From: SZUA-545 sp050297855 | Lineage (GTDB): Bacteria; Campylobacterota; Campylobacteria; Campylobacterales; SZUA-545 | NCBI GenBank assembly: GCA_050297855.1 | Contig: JBNKTC010000020.1 | Coordinates: 124,001 to 188,000, forward strand | Reading direction: 5' to 3' | Length of the DNA stretch: 64,000 bases | Shown here: positions 26,107 through 34,461 of the stretch, piece after piece | Layout of the letters: the number at the start of each line of letters is the position of its first letter | Numbering within the stretch: the stretch's first letter is position 1 | Made by a program: the position numbers and the translations under genes | Notes under the pieces: model-generated | The model's input: the letters and a program-made list of their open reading frames with translations, nothing else | Database searches by the model: none | Told to the model about the DNA's origin: nothing

Positions 26107-26151
26107 TTATAATTCCTGATAATATGGTATATCAAGCGAGAAGATTATAGA

Positions 26152-26175
26152 ACTCCCGGACTCATTTCCGGGAGT
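26152..26175 (-). terminator. Hairpin after dnaK, bordering the accessory island (right)
   Basis: ACTCCCGGA (26152-26160) and TCCGGGAGT (26167-26175) form a perfect 9-bp stem with a 6-base loop, about 30 bases past the dnaK stop on the minus strand. The following T run is weak (TCTATAATCTT). The left arm is identical to bases 23265-23273. Confidence 0.5.
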
Positions 26176-26204
26176 AAGAGAGTAAAGGGAAAGAAAAAAA
26201 GAGC

Positions 26205-28091
26205 TTATTCTACTTCAGCATCGATGACATCGTCATCATCCGCTTTCTTGGCGCCGCCTTGTGCAGCACCACCCTGCTCTTCCTGTTGTTTTTTATACAT
26301 CGCTTCGGCAAGCTTGTGGCTCGCTTCCGTCAGAGTCTTGACTTTTTCGTCGATCTGCTCTTTTGTCGCGTCGTCGTTTTTCAGCAGGTCTTTCAGCTCG
26401 TTAAGGGCTTTTTCGATGGCCGCTTTCTCTTCGGCACTGACCGCGTCGCCGTTTTCCGCCAGGGTTTTCTCTGTCTGGTGGACAAGGGCATCCGCCTGGT
26501 TGCGTGCTTCGACAGCCTCTTTTCGTTTTTTGTCTTCTTCTTTGTGCGCTTCGGCCTCTTTGACCATTTTGTCGATCTCTTCGTCGCTTAGACCGGAGCT
26601 TCCGCTGATCGTGATGTTGTTCTCTTTGCCTGTACCTTTGTCTTTTGCGGAGACGTTAAGGATACCGTTGGCATCGATGTCGAACGTTACTTCGATCTGT
26701 GGTACACCTCTAGGTGCCGGTGGGATGTCTCCCAGCTCGAACATACCGAGGGATTTGTTGTCTTTGGCGAATTCGCGCTCACCCTGTACGACGTGGATAG
26801 AAACCGCAGGCTGGTTGTCTTCCGCTGTGGAGAAGACCTGGGATTTTTTGACCGGGATCGTCGTACCTTTTTCGATCAGGTGTGTCGCCACGCCGCCGAG
26901 TGTCTCGATACCGAGGGATAGCGGTGTAACGTCCAGCAGAAGTACGTCTTTGACGTCCCCTTTGAGGACCCCGCCCTGGATCGCCGCACCGGCTGCAACG
27001 ACTTCGTCCGGGTTGACACCCTTGTTGAGCTCTTTTCCGAAGAACTCTTTAACGACCTCCTGGACTTTAGGGATACGTGTGGATCCCCCGACCATAACGA
27101 TCTCGTTGATGTCGCCTTTGTCAAGGTCCGCGTCTTTAAGCGCCGTTTTTACGTGCTGGAGTGTTTCGGCTACCAGGTCTTCCGTCATGGATTCGAACTT
27201 GGAGCGTGTCAGCTTCATCACAAGGTGTTTCGGTCCGCTTGCGTCCGCCGTGATAAACGGCAGGTTGACCTCTGTCTCTGTGGAAGAGGAGAGCTCTTTT
27301 TTCGCGTTTTCAGCCGCCTCTTTAAGACGCTGAAGCGCCATCGTGTCGGCTTTAAGGTCGATCCCGTGCTCGTTTTTGAACTCGTTCGCCAGCCAGTCGA
27401 TGATACGGTTATCGAAGTCGTCACCACCCAGGAAGGCATTCCCGTCTGTGGAGAGTACTTCGAATACGCCGTCGCCGACATCAAGGACGGTAACGTCGAA
27501 CGTACCGCCGCCCAGATCGAATACGAGGATCTTCTCGTTGCTCTTCTTGTCGATACCGTACGCCAGGGAAGAAGCCGTCGGTTCGTTGATGATCCGCAGG
27601 ACGTTAAGACCCGCGATCACACCCGCCTCTTTGGTCGCTTTACGCTGGGCGTCGTTGAAGTATGCAGGGACCGTAATAACCGCGTCTGTTACGGGTTGTC
27701 CTACATAGCTTTCCGCATCCTCTTTGAGTTTCATCAATACCTTCGCGGAGACTTCCTGCGGCGTATAGATCTTGCCGTCTACCTCGATGGCACACGCGCC
27801 GTTTTTGTCCACGATGTGGTACGGCAGTTTGCCCTGGGCTTCTTTGGCTTTCTCTTCGCTGCTCATCAGACCCATGATCCGCTTGATGGAGAAGATCGTC
27901 TTTTTCGGGTTGGTGATCGCCTGTCGCTTGGCAGTATCACCCACCAGTACTTCACCTTTGTCGGTAAAAGCTACGATGGAAGGGGTCGTGTTTTTCCCCT
28001 CTTTGTTGGCGATGACTTTCGCTTCGCCGGCCTCGTAGACGGCCATACATGAGTTTGTTGTTCCTAAGTCGATTCCGATTACTTTACTCAT
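26205..28091 (-). CDS. dnaK: Chaperone DnaK (Hsp70)
   Basis: ATP-dependent folding chaperone. 628 residues with the N-terminal GIDLGTTNSCMAV phosphate loop, the DLGGGTFDVT motif and the VGGSTRIP segment of the ATPase domain, a linker VLLLDVTPLSLGIET and a C-terminal lid ending DDDDVIDAEVE. It is the third gene of hrcA-grpE-dnaK; grpE ends 14 bases upstream. Codon choice is more uniform than in neighbours, as expected for a highly expressed gene. Control by HrcA through the CIRCE element upstream of hrcA is likely. Confidence 0.97.
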   Translation of the reverse strand: MSKVIGIDLGTTNSCMAVYEAGEAKVIANKEGKNTTPSIVAFTDKGEVLVGDTAKRQAITNPKKTIFSIKRIMGLMSSEEKAKEAQGKLPYHIVDKNGACAIEVDGKIYTPQEVSAKVLMKLKEDAESYVGQPVTDAVITVPAYFNDAQRKATKEAGVIAGLNVLRIINEPTASSLAYGIDKKSNEKILVFDLGGGTFDVTVLDVGDGVFEVLSTDGNAFLGGDDFDNRIIDWLANEFKNEHGIDLKADTMALQRLKEAAENAKKELSSSTETEVNLPFITADASGPKHLVMKLTRSKFESMTEDLVAETLQHVKTALKDADLDKGDINEIVMVGGSTRIPKVQEVVKEFFGKELNKGVNPDEVVAAGAAIQGGVLKGDVKDVLLLDVTPLSLGIETLGGVATHLIEKGTTIPVKKSQVFSTAEDNQPAVSIHVVQGEREFAKDNKSLGMFELGDIPPAPRGVPQIEVTFDIDANGILNVSAKDKGTGKENNITISGSSGLSDEEIDKMVKEAEAHKEEDKKRKEAVEARNQADALVHQTEKTLAENGDAVSAEEKAAIEKALNELKDLLKNDDATKEQIDEKVKTLTEASHKLAEAMYKKQQEEQGGAAQGGAKKADDDDVIDAEVE

Positions 28092-28105
28092 TGATTACTC
28101 CTTAA

Positions 28106-28630
28106 TTATTTTTTATTGATACTTACCAGGGACGGGCGCAGAACGCGCTCTTTGTATTTGTACCCTTTTTGCATGACCTGGACCACGGCGTTATCGTCGT
28201 GATTCTCGTCGCTGACCTGCATGACCGCTTCATGCACGTTCGGATCAAAGCCCTCGTCGTGTTCGACCGGCTGGATGTCGTGCTTGCCGAAGACATCAAG
28301 CAGGTTGTTCAAAGTAAGCTGAACCCCCTCTTTGACCTTGTCAAACTGCTCTTTGTCGTCGATCTGCAGTGCCATCTCCAGGGCGTCGATGACCGGGAGA
28401 AGGTCCTTGGCGAACTTTTCACTGGCGTAGTCGATGGCCGTGTACTTCTCTTTTTCGAGCCGCTTTTTGATGTTTTCAAAGTCGGCGTAGGCTCTGAGGT
28501 ACTTGTCCTCCGCCTCCTTGAGCTTCTCTTCGCACGTCGGCTCGGCAGAGGTCTCTTCCGCAGCAGCCTCGGTGGCTTCGGCGGATGTCTCCTCTTCCGT
28601 CTCTTCGATATTATTCTTTTCTTCGCTCAA
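28106..28630 (-). CDS. grpE: Nucleotide exchange factor GrpE
   Basis: Releases ADP from DnaK. 174 residues: an acidic, Glu/Ala-rich N-terminal tail (about 35 residues), a long coiled coil (KLKEAEDKYLRAYADFENIKKRLEKE region), and the beta-domain with VMQVSDENHDDNAVVQVMQKGYKYKERVLRPS. The tail is typical of dimeric GrpE. It lies 12 bases after hrcA and 14 before dnaK. Confidence 0.95.
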   Translation of the reverse strand: MSEEKNNIEETEEETSAEATEAAAEETSAEPTCEEKLKEAEDKYLRAYADFENIKKRLEKEKYTAIDYASEKFAKDLLPVIDALEMALQIDDKEQFDKVKEGVQLTLNNLLDVFGKHDIQPVEHDEGFDPNVHEAVMQVSDENHDDNAVVQVMQKGYKYKERVLRPSLVSINKK

Positions 28631-28642
28631 TGTGACCTCCCT

Positions 28643-29431
28643 TTATAAAGATGATAAAAAACTTCGATAATCTCTGGATGCCTCGCCCATGTAGGTCATG
28701 ATATACTCCTCGCCCTCCAGCAGGCAGCGCTGGCGTCCCGCCAGGCACCCAGCGGGAACCGTCTGGTCGATATTGACGCCGCTTTTAAGCCAAAAGGCCG
28801 CTTCGCCGTCAAAATAGCGGTCAAAGTACCGCTCCGACCAGGCGGGATTTTTATGGGCGATCTCGATGAGGGCGGCTTTGTTAAAGCGCGCAAACCCGTG
28901 CTCTTTCATAAACCCGAGCAGCGCCCGGGTCAACTCGCTCACGCCCATCTGCCTGGAGAGCTGGATCAGCTCCCGCATCTCCAGGCCCGAAAACTCCCGC
29001 AAAAACCGTTCGATCGCCCGGTTGTAGGGGATCATCACGGCCCCGCTTTCAAAGGTGAGGATGACATACCGTCCCTCATAGGATTCGGCCTTGACCAGGC
29101 GGTTCTCCCGCTCGCTCTGGAGCGAGACGTAGATGTTATACCGCTCGGCCGATTGTTTCAGGCTCTCGACGCTTCCGATCCGAAGCTGCCGGTCTCCTTT
29201 GATTTCGTTGGTCCAAAATGCAATGAGAGCTTCGTTCGTCGGTATCCGACCGCTGCTGGAGTGCAGCTGTTCGAGCATCCCTTCGAGTACCAGTTTTTTA
29301 AAATGGTTCCGGATCGTCGCCGAAGAGATCTCCAGGGCATACTCTTTTTGGAGCTGGACCGACCCGATGGGTGTCTCGTCCCCTATATAATGTATGACAA
29401 CGCTGCGTAGGATCTCGTCTTTGATACTCAT
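28643..29431 (-). CDS. hrcA: Heat-inducible transcription repressor HrcA
   Basis: Winged-helix repressor that binds CIRCE and depends on GroEL for activity. 262 residues from the chosen ATG at 29431 (MSIKDEILRSVV), which matches homologues; an in-frame extension of 11 residues upstream would run into the CIRCE element and is unlikely. The N-terminal helix-turn-helix (SSATIRNHFKKL) is clear. It is shorter than the 340-residue Bacillus form, as in Campylobacterota. First gene of the operon. Confidence 0.92.
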   Translation of the reverse strand: MSIKDEILRSVVIHYIGDETPIGSVQLQKEYALEISSATIRNHFKKLVLEGMLEQLHSSSGRIPTNEALIAFWTNEIKGDRQLRIGSVESLKQSAERYNIYVSLQSERENRLVKAESYEGRYVILTFESGAVMIPYNRAIERFLREFSGLEMRELIQLSRQMGVSELTRALLGFMKEHGFARFNKAALIEIAHKNPAWSERYFDRYFDGEAAFWLKSGVNIDQTVPAGCLAGRQRCLLEGEEYIMTYMGEASRDYRSFLSSL

Positions 29432-29444
29432 CGTTTCACCACTT

Positions 29445-29471
29445 TTAGCACTCTTAAGCCTCAATTGCTAA
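29445..29471. promoter_or_regulatory. CIRCE element (HrcA operator)
   Basis: TTAGCACTC (29445-29453), nine bases, AATTGCTAA (29463-29471). The first half is exact and the second agrees at seven of nine positions with GAGTGCTAA. It sits 14 bases upstream of the hrcA start, so it should mediate autorepression of hrcA-grpE-dnaK. Divergent to it is the small coiled-coil gene at 29578. Confidence 0.85.
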
Positions 29472-29577
29472 GAAAAGTATACAACTTTAGTCCTTTCATG
29501 TCAAGTCTTATTTTTTTCATTTTTTTAAATCCGCCCGAAAGAGCTTGCAAGTAAGAAAATATGCTACACTGCAGAGT

Positions 29578-29799
29578 ATGGAAAAGCCACTAGACGACGA
29601 AACCGCCAAGGCGATCGCCCTGGCGATCAAACAGATGCTGGCAAGTGAGAAGGAGAAGAGCCCACGGGAACTCCTGGAGGAGCGGATCGCCCGCCTCAAC
29701 GTCGAGATCAAAGAGGCCGAAGGGAACCGCCGCCTTCAAAAGCAGCTCCTGCTTCAGCTCAGGACCGCTATGAAAAAACGGGACGAACTCCTTAAATAG
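29578..29799 (+). CDS. Small coiled-coil protein, 73 residues
   Basis: Charged, almost wholly helical protein (ERIARLNVEIKEAEGNRRLQ region), no cysteine or aromatic core. Start taken at ATG 29578 with GCAGAG upstream; a TTG 33 bases earlier is possible. It overlaps the end of the convergent 280-residue gene by 8 bases. Function unknown; a short scaffold or regulator of another protein is conceivable. Confidence 0.6.
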   Translation: MEKPLDDETAKAIALAIKQMLASEKEKSPRELLEERIARLNVEIKEAEGNRRLQKQLLLQLRTAMKKRDELLK

Positions 29800-30634
29800 G
29801 ATAGGGACGGGCCAGAAGTTCGTCCAGCCCGATCCGAAACACCTCCCCCTCTTCGTTGGTCACGATAATGCTATCCCCGTCGAAGCAGACCGCTTCGCAC
29901 TGCCCCAGGGCGATGGGAAGACGGTACGCCTTTCCTTTAAAGATATTCTCCCCCTCCCCGACGAAAAGCCAGAGATAGTCGTAGCTGAGGACCACTACCC
30001 GGCTGCCGTCAGGTGAAAGGTCCGCCGCAGTTACTTTGGAGCCGATGGGGAAGACTGCCAGCTTGCGCGCCGTATCACCGACGATCTTATAGAGCTTCGT
30101 ATCGGTGTCGCTGCGGTGTTTGGTCAACAGGTAGACCGTCTCCCCCCGCGTAAACATCGCCTCGCAGTCGAAGTTGCGCAGCTTAGGCGGGAAGGCGTCC
30201 TGGTCCTCATAGTGAAACCGGATCGTCCGCTCCACTTCGACGCTCCCCTTTTTCTCGTAGGGATCGGGCTCGGGGATGATATAGAGCGTCAAGTCGCGCC
30301 GCTCGTTGGCGTTGTTGCCGAAGTCCCCGATGATGAGCCGCTCCTTACCGTAGGCAGCGATCTCCTCCCAGTCCCGGTTCTCGGCACCTTTTATCTTAGT
30401 ACGGTTGTGTGTCCCTTTGGTGTTCTTCCGGTCCAGAAAAAGCGGGTAGATACGCGGCTTGCCGCCCGAATCGTTGTGGGTCCAGTAGACGCCGGGATAG
30501 CTGCGGCTTTTGACGATGCCGGAGGATTCGTCGACTTTCGGATTGGCGATATGGGTAAAGGGGGAATGGGAGCGCCTCTCCCCGCCGAACAGCAGCAGGA
30601 AGAGCGCGGCAAGAAGGGCGAGGGAGCGGGGCAC
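29792..30634 (-). CDS. Secreted protein of unknown function with beta-propeller-like repeats
   Basis: 280 residues with a signal peptide (SLALLAALFLLLFGG) and a strand-rich body. Segments such as WTHNDSGGKPRIYPLF, RLIIGDFGNNANERRDLTLYII and AADLSPDGSRVVVLSYDYLWLF resemble blades of lactonase- or esterase-like propellers. The GDFGNN and NDSGG motifs recur in bacterial proteins annotated only as hypothetical. It follows the degenerate GGDEF gene by 7 bases, so the two are probably cotranscribed. No enzyme activity can be assigned. Confidence 0.7.
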   Translation of the reverse strand: MPRSLALLAALFLLLFGGERRSHSPFTHIANPKVDESSGIVKSRSYPGVYWTHNDSGGKPRIYPLFLDRKNTKGTHNRTKIKGAENRDWEEIAAYGKERLIIGDFGNNANERRDLTLYIIPEPDPYEKKGSVEVERTIRFHYEDQDAFPPKLRNFDCEAMFTRGETVYLLTKHRSDTDTKLYKIVGDTARKLAVFPIGSKVTAADLSPDGSRVVVLSYDYLWLFVGEGENIFKGKAYRLPIALGQCEAVCFDGDSIIVTNEEGEVFRIGLDELLARPYPI

Positions 30635-30641
30635 GTGAGGC

Positions 30642-31373
30642 TTAAGCCGTCTCGACGCTGCTGGGTCCCTGTTTTTTCGCTTCGGTCAGGGCATTTTCCG
30701 CTTTGGTCAGCAGGTCGCTGATGTTGAGGGTCTCTTCGTTATATTCGGCTACCCCGATGCTGATCGTGTATTTGAGCTCTTCGTCGGGAATGCTCACCCC
30801 GCTCTCTTCGATCAGTTTTTTAAGGCGCAGGGCCGTCAGTTTACCGTTTTCGAGGTTGATCTTGGGCAGCAGGATGGCAAAACGCTTGCCGTCGTAGCGT
30901 GCGATCGTATCGGTCGTCCGGATCGTATGAGCCAGGGTCTGGGCCAGGGTACGCAGCACCTTGTCCCCGATCAGGTGGCCGTGCTTTTCATTGATGCTTT
31001 TAAAATCATCGATATCGCAGATCAGGACGGAAAACCTGTCGTCATAGCGTTTGGCGACAAAGAACTCCCGCTCCGCCAGTTCGAGGAAATAGCGGCGGTT
31101 CCATGTATCGGTCTGGAGATCCTTGCGGGAATTGACGTAGAGCTTCTGGTCCAGCTTGTCGATCTTCACCTGGGAGCGGAAAAGATAATAGAGCAGTACC
31201 GGAAAGATCACCCCGGGAACGAGAATCGAGGAGAGGATCGATTCGATATGGATGGACGAAAAGAAGAGGATCGAAAAAACGACCGTCGCACTCAGTGAGA
31301 TTAGAATAATTAATATCGTGAACATGAATGTCGATTTGGCCAGGTTCTCTTCTTTTATTAAAAAGCCGAACAT
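30642..31373 (-). CDS. Membrane GGDEF-domain protein with degenerate active site and retained I-site
   Basis: 243 residues: two membrane helices (about 15-35 and 48-65), then a GGDEF domain. The GGDEF signature reads DGKRF (161-165), which removes the metal- and substrate-binding residues, while the inhibitory I-site RTTD (R152, D155) is conserved. The N-terminal fold motif TDTWNRRYF and the DIDDFKSINEKHGH segment remain. Such proteins can act as c-di-GMP receptors. It is divergent from rplM and likely cotranscribed with the secreted protein downstream. Confidence 0.85.
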   Translation of the reverse strand: MFGFLIKEENLAKSTFMFTILIILISLSATVVFSILFFSSIHIESILSSILVPGVIFPVLLYYLFRSQVKIDKLDQKLYVNSRKDLQTDTWNRRYFLELAEREFFVAKRYDDRFSVLICDIDDFKSINEKHGHLIGDKVLRTLAQTLAHTIRTTDTIARYDGKRFAILLPKINLENGKLTALRLKKLIEESGVSIPDEELKYTISIGVAEYNEETLNISDLLTKAENALTEAKKQGPSSVETA

Positions 31374-31512
31374 TGTTTTTCCTTCGTAAGACGGTTATAA
31401 TTGCATAAGTATAGAACATTTATATTGTAAATCGTTTAAAATGGTTTTGTCTGAAAAAAAGATCTTTTTCTTAAATTATTCTGAATTTCAGCTAACTATA
31501 AGTTTATCTCCC

Positions 31513-31518
31513 TATAAT
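31513..31518 (+). promoter_or_regulatory. Putative -10 box of rplM-rpsI
   Basis: TATAAT preceded by a T-rich stretch, 34 bases upstream of the rplM ATG at 31552. The periodic T-rich upstream region is typical for strong Campylobacterota promoters. Confidence 0.6.
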
Positions 31519-31551
31519 TCGATCAAATTTATTCAATTTAAGGATTGCGCA

Positions 31552-31977
31552 ATGGCACAATTTACCAAAAGCGTTAAATCCAGCGACGTTAAACGCGACT
31601 GGGTTGTTGTAGATGCTGAAGGAAAAGTTTTCGGGCGTCTTATGACAGAAATTGCAACGATTCTACGAGGAAAAAACAAACCTTACTATACACCAAACGT
31701 TGACTGCGGTGACTATGTAGTGGTAATCAACGCTTCCAAAGCGAAATTTTCCAAGCAGACAAAACTGGATGACAAAGAGTACCACAGACACACAGGGTAC
31801 TTCGGCGGTGTTAAAAGTGAAAAACTGGGTGACCTTCTTGAGAACAACCCTGAAAAACTGTACAAACTTTCCGCTCGCGGTATGCTGCCAAAAACAAAAC
31901 TTGGCAAAGAGATGCTGAAAAAACTTAAAGTTTATGCAGACAGCGAACATCCTCACACAGCACAAGTAAAGGCTTAA
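31552..31977 (+). CDS. rplM: 50S ribosomal protein L13
   Basis: Large-subunit protein, 141 residues, early assembly factor. The chosen ATG 31552 (MAQFTKSVKSSDVKRDW) has AAGGA 7 bases upstream; an in-frame extension from 31441 spans the promoter and is not used. The family signature KLYKLSARGMLPK is present. The lower GC and regular codon use are typical of a highly expressed gene. rpsI follows after 3 bases. Confidence 0.96.
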   Translation: MAQFTKSVKSSDVKRDWVVVDAEGKVFGRLMTEIATILRGKNKPYYTPNVDCGDYVVVINASKAKFSKQTKLDDKEYHRHTGYFGGVKSEKLGDLLENNPEKLYKLSARGMLPKTKLGKEMLKKLKVYADSEHPHTAQVKA

Positions 31978-31980
31978 TAG

Positions 31981-32373
31981 ATGGCAAAACAAGTATATGC
32001 AACAGGTAGAAGAAAAACATCTATCGCAAAAGTATGGCTGACTCCAGGGACTGGTAAAGTAATCGTAAACGGTCAGAACCTTGACAGCTGGCTGGGTGGA
32101 CACGAAGCGATCAAACTGCGTGTTATGCAGCCCCTTCGACTGACTAAACAGGACGAAACAGTCGATATCAACGCGACGACACTGGGCGGCGGTTACTCTG
32201 CTCAGGCTGATGCACTTCGACACGGGATCTCCCGAGCGCTCGTTAAATTCGAAGAGAACTTCAGAACGATCATCAAACCTCACGGTCTTCTGACTCGAGA
32301 CGCACGTAAAGTCGAGAGAAAGAAATACGGGAAGAAAAAAGCGAGAAGAAGCCCGCAGTTCTCCAAACGTTAA
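31981..32373 (+). CDS. rpsI: 30S ribosomal protein S9
   Basis: Small-subunit protein of 130 residues; its basic C-terminal tail ends in the invariant ...SKR (PQFSKR) that reaches the P-site tRNA. The YATGRRKTSIAKVWL start and GLLTRDARKVERKKYG motif are diagnostic. It pairs with rplM as in nearly all bacteria. Confidence 0.97.
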   Translation: MAKQVYATGRRKTSIAKVWLTPGTGKVIVNGQNLDSWLGGHEAIKLRVMQPLRLTKQDETVDINATTLGGGYSAQADALRHGISRALVKFEENFRTIIKPHGLLTRDARKVERKKYGKKKARRSPQFSKR

Positions 32374-32396
32374 TCGTTTACCGAGATTTTATTCTT

Positions 32397-33938
32397 ATGC
32401 TTTATACGCCGCACAACCGATTCCTGCTACGGACCGGTTTGCGGCTTTTTTTATTTCTACTCATTTTTTTGCAGGCCCACGCCTCAACACTCCACCTCTC
32501 CATCTCCAGTTATCCAAGCCGCCTGAACCCGCTTCTGGCAACGGACAGTGCAAGTTCGAACATCGCAGACTGGGTCTTTGCCTCCCTGCTGAAATACGAC
32601 AAGGATGCCAATATCGTCGGCGATATGGCCGAGGATTTCTATTTTAAAGACGCCAAGACCCTGATTATCACACTTAAAAAAGGGCTCAAGTGGCACGACG
32701 GTGCCCCCGTGACGGCCGAAGACGTCGTCTTTACCTACGAGACGATCAACTCGCCCGAGGTCTTTACCCCCTACACCTCCTCGTTCCGGACGGTGGAGAG
32801 CGTCAAAGCCCTGAACCGGCTGACGGTAGAGATCCGCTACAAAAAACCCTACTTCAAAGCCCTGGAGACCTGGATGATGGGGATCATCCCCAAGCACGTG
32901 CTGGAAAACGAAAAGGACCTGATGACCGCGTCATTCAACCAAAAACCCGTCGGCAGCAACAGCTACCGGATGGAAGGCTTTGACATCAGCCGGGATATCG
33001 AACTCTTTGCCTACGATGCCTATCTGCCGCACAGACCCAACATCGACAAAGTCCTCTACCACTATGTCCAGGACCCTTCGACGGAGTTTTTGATGCTCAA
33101 GTCCTTCCAGCTGGATATCGGCTCCCTGACCCCCCTGCAGCTGGACCGGCAGATCGATGACGAGTTTAAAAAGCACTACCGGATTATCGAAGAGCCGGCC
33201 CACACCTACAGCTACCTGGGCTTTAACCTGAAGCGGCCGCCCTTTGACGATATCCGCGTACGCCAGGCCCTCAACTTCGCCATCGACCGGGAAGAGCTGG
33301 TGGATATCCTCTTTTTCGGACACGGGACCGTCTGCAACGGCCCGTTTCTGGAAGGAGCGCTCGGTTTTAACCCAGAGGTAAAGACACCAAAAACGGATAT
33401 ATCCAAAGCAAAGACGCTTCTCAAAGCGGCGGGCTTTGATGAGACAAACCCGCTCACGCTGACCATCACGACCAATGCCAACAACCCGACGCGGAAATAC
33501 GCCGCCGTCATCATCCAGAACCAGCTTCAAAAAGCTGGCGTAGAAGCGAAGATCCGGGTGATGGAGTGGCAATCCTTTCTCAACCGGGCTGTCCACGCAC
33601 GGGATTTCGACCTGATCCTGCTGGGATGGTCCCTTCCCCTGATGCCCGACCCTTATAACGTGTGGCACAGCGACAGTGATAAAAAAGGCGGGTTTAACTT
33701 CGTGGGCTATCAAAACGACGAGGTCGACCGCCTTATAAAATCCTCCGAATCGATCGTCGACCGGCAGCACCTCGACCGGAATTTCCGGCATATTTTCGAG
33801 CTGATCGCGGAGGACCTTCCCTACATCTTCCTTTACATCCCCAACAGCATCACCGTGGTCAATAAAAAGATCGATCCTGTCGTCCCTTCCATCATTGGGA
33901 TCATGCATAATAAAAACGAGTGGACGAAAATCGAATAG
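32397..33938 (+). CDS. ABC transporter substrate-binding protein, peptide/nickel family (SBP_bac_5)
   Basis: Periplasmic binding protein of 513 residues with a signal peptide (FLFLLIFLQAHA). Family marks include FKDAKTLIITLKKGLKWHDGAPVTAEDVVFTY near 85-115 and the DIRVRQALNFAIDREELV segment near 285. No lipobox cysteine is evident, so it is likely soluble in the periplasm. No permease or ATPase gene is nearby, so it works with a system encoded elsewhere. Peptides are the usual ligands; nickel or others are possible. Confidence 0.9.
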   Translation: MLYTPHNRFLLRTGLRLFLFLLIFLQAHASTLHLSISSYPSRLNPLLATDSASSNIADWVFASLLKYDKDANIVGDMAEDFYFKDAKTLIITLKKGLKWHDGAPVTAEDVVFTYETINSPEVFTPYTSSFRTVESVKALNRLTVEIRYKKPYFKALETWMMGIIPKHVLENEKDLMTASFNQKPVGSNSYRMEGFDISRDIELFAYDAYLPHRPNIDKVLYHYVQDPSTEFLMLKSFQLDIGSLTPLQLDRQIDDEFKKHYRIIEEPAHTYSYLGFNLKRPPFDDIRVRQALNFAIDREELVDILFFGHGTVCNGPFLEGALGFNPEVKTPKTDISKAKTLLKAAGFDETNPLTLTITTNANNPTRKYAAVIIQNQLQKAGVEAKIRVMEWQSFLNRAVHARDFDLILLGWSLPLMPDPYNVWHSDSDKKGGFNFVGYQNDEVDRLIKSSESIVDRQHLDRNFRHIFELIAEDLPYIFLYIPNSITVVNKKIDPVVPSIIGIMHNKNEWTKIE

Positions 33939-34033
33939 TATTTTCTTATAATATTCTTATAATCAAAAAAACCGTAAAGTATTTGCGCTATAAACGGGCT
34001 CCTTCCCTTTAGAAAAGGCAAAGGGAGACGATC

Positions 34034-34039
34034 TATAAT
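34034..34039 (+). promoter_or_regulatory. Putative -10 box of the taxis receptor pair
   Basis: TATAAT 28 bases upstream of the GTG start at 34067, in an AT-rich intergenic region after the peptide-binding gene. Confidence 0.55.
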
Positions 34040-34066
34040 ATACTCAAAGAAGTTAAGGAACTTTAC

Positions 34067-34453
34067 GTGGCTGAAATAGTACTGCAAGAAGATGATTTTC
34101 TGGTTTCAGAAACGGACAAAACGGGGAAGATCCGTTTTGCCAACGAGGATTTTTGCCGGGTTGCCGGCTATAGTAATGAAGAACTGGTCGGGAAAGCACA
34201 CAATATCGTCCGCCATCCCGATATGCCCAAAGCGGCATTCAAGGACCTCTGGCAGACGGTCCAGCAGGGAAAAGTGTGGACAGGTTACGTGAAAAACAAA
34301 TGCAAAAACCCGAACGACTACTACTGGGTCTACGCGACGGTCTACCCGATCATCGGCTGTGACGGGGGCGAGGGGGGATACCTCTCATGCCGACGAAAAG
34401 CGAACCGCGAAGAGATCGCGGAAGCCGAAGCACTATACAAAACATTGAGTTAG
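34067..34453 (+). CDS. Aer-type PAS protein (CetB-like)
   Basis: A 128-residue stand-alone PAS domain, predicted to bind FAD and sense redox state. The motif HNIVRHPDMPKAAFKDLW and the YYWVYATVYP strand match Aer and Campylobacter CetB. Start is GTG 34067 with AAGGAA upstream. A methyl-accepting protein starts 9 bases after its stop, so the two should form a split energy-taxis receptor like CetB/CetA. The C-terminal tail is a short helix. Confidence 0.85.
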   Translation: MAEIVLQEDDFLVSETDKTGKIRFANEDFCRVAGYSNEELVGKAHNIVRHPDMPKAAFKDLWQTVQQGKVWTGYVKNKCKNPNDYYWVYATVYPIIGCDGGEGGYLSCRRKANREEIAEAEALYKTLS

Positions 34454-34461
34454 GGGAAGTA

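Noticed and set aside
31441..31551. N-terminal extension of L13
   Set aside because: It spans a likely promoter (TATAAT at 31513-31518), and L13 proteins start at the MAQFTK-like position, which has a good ribosome site.
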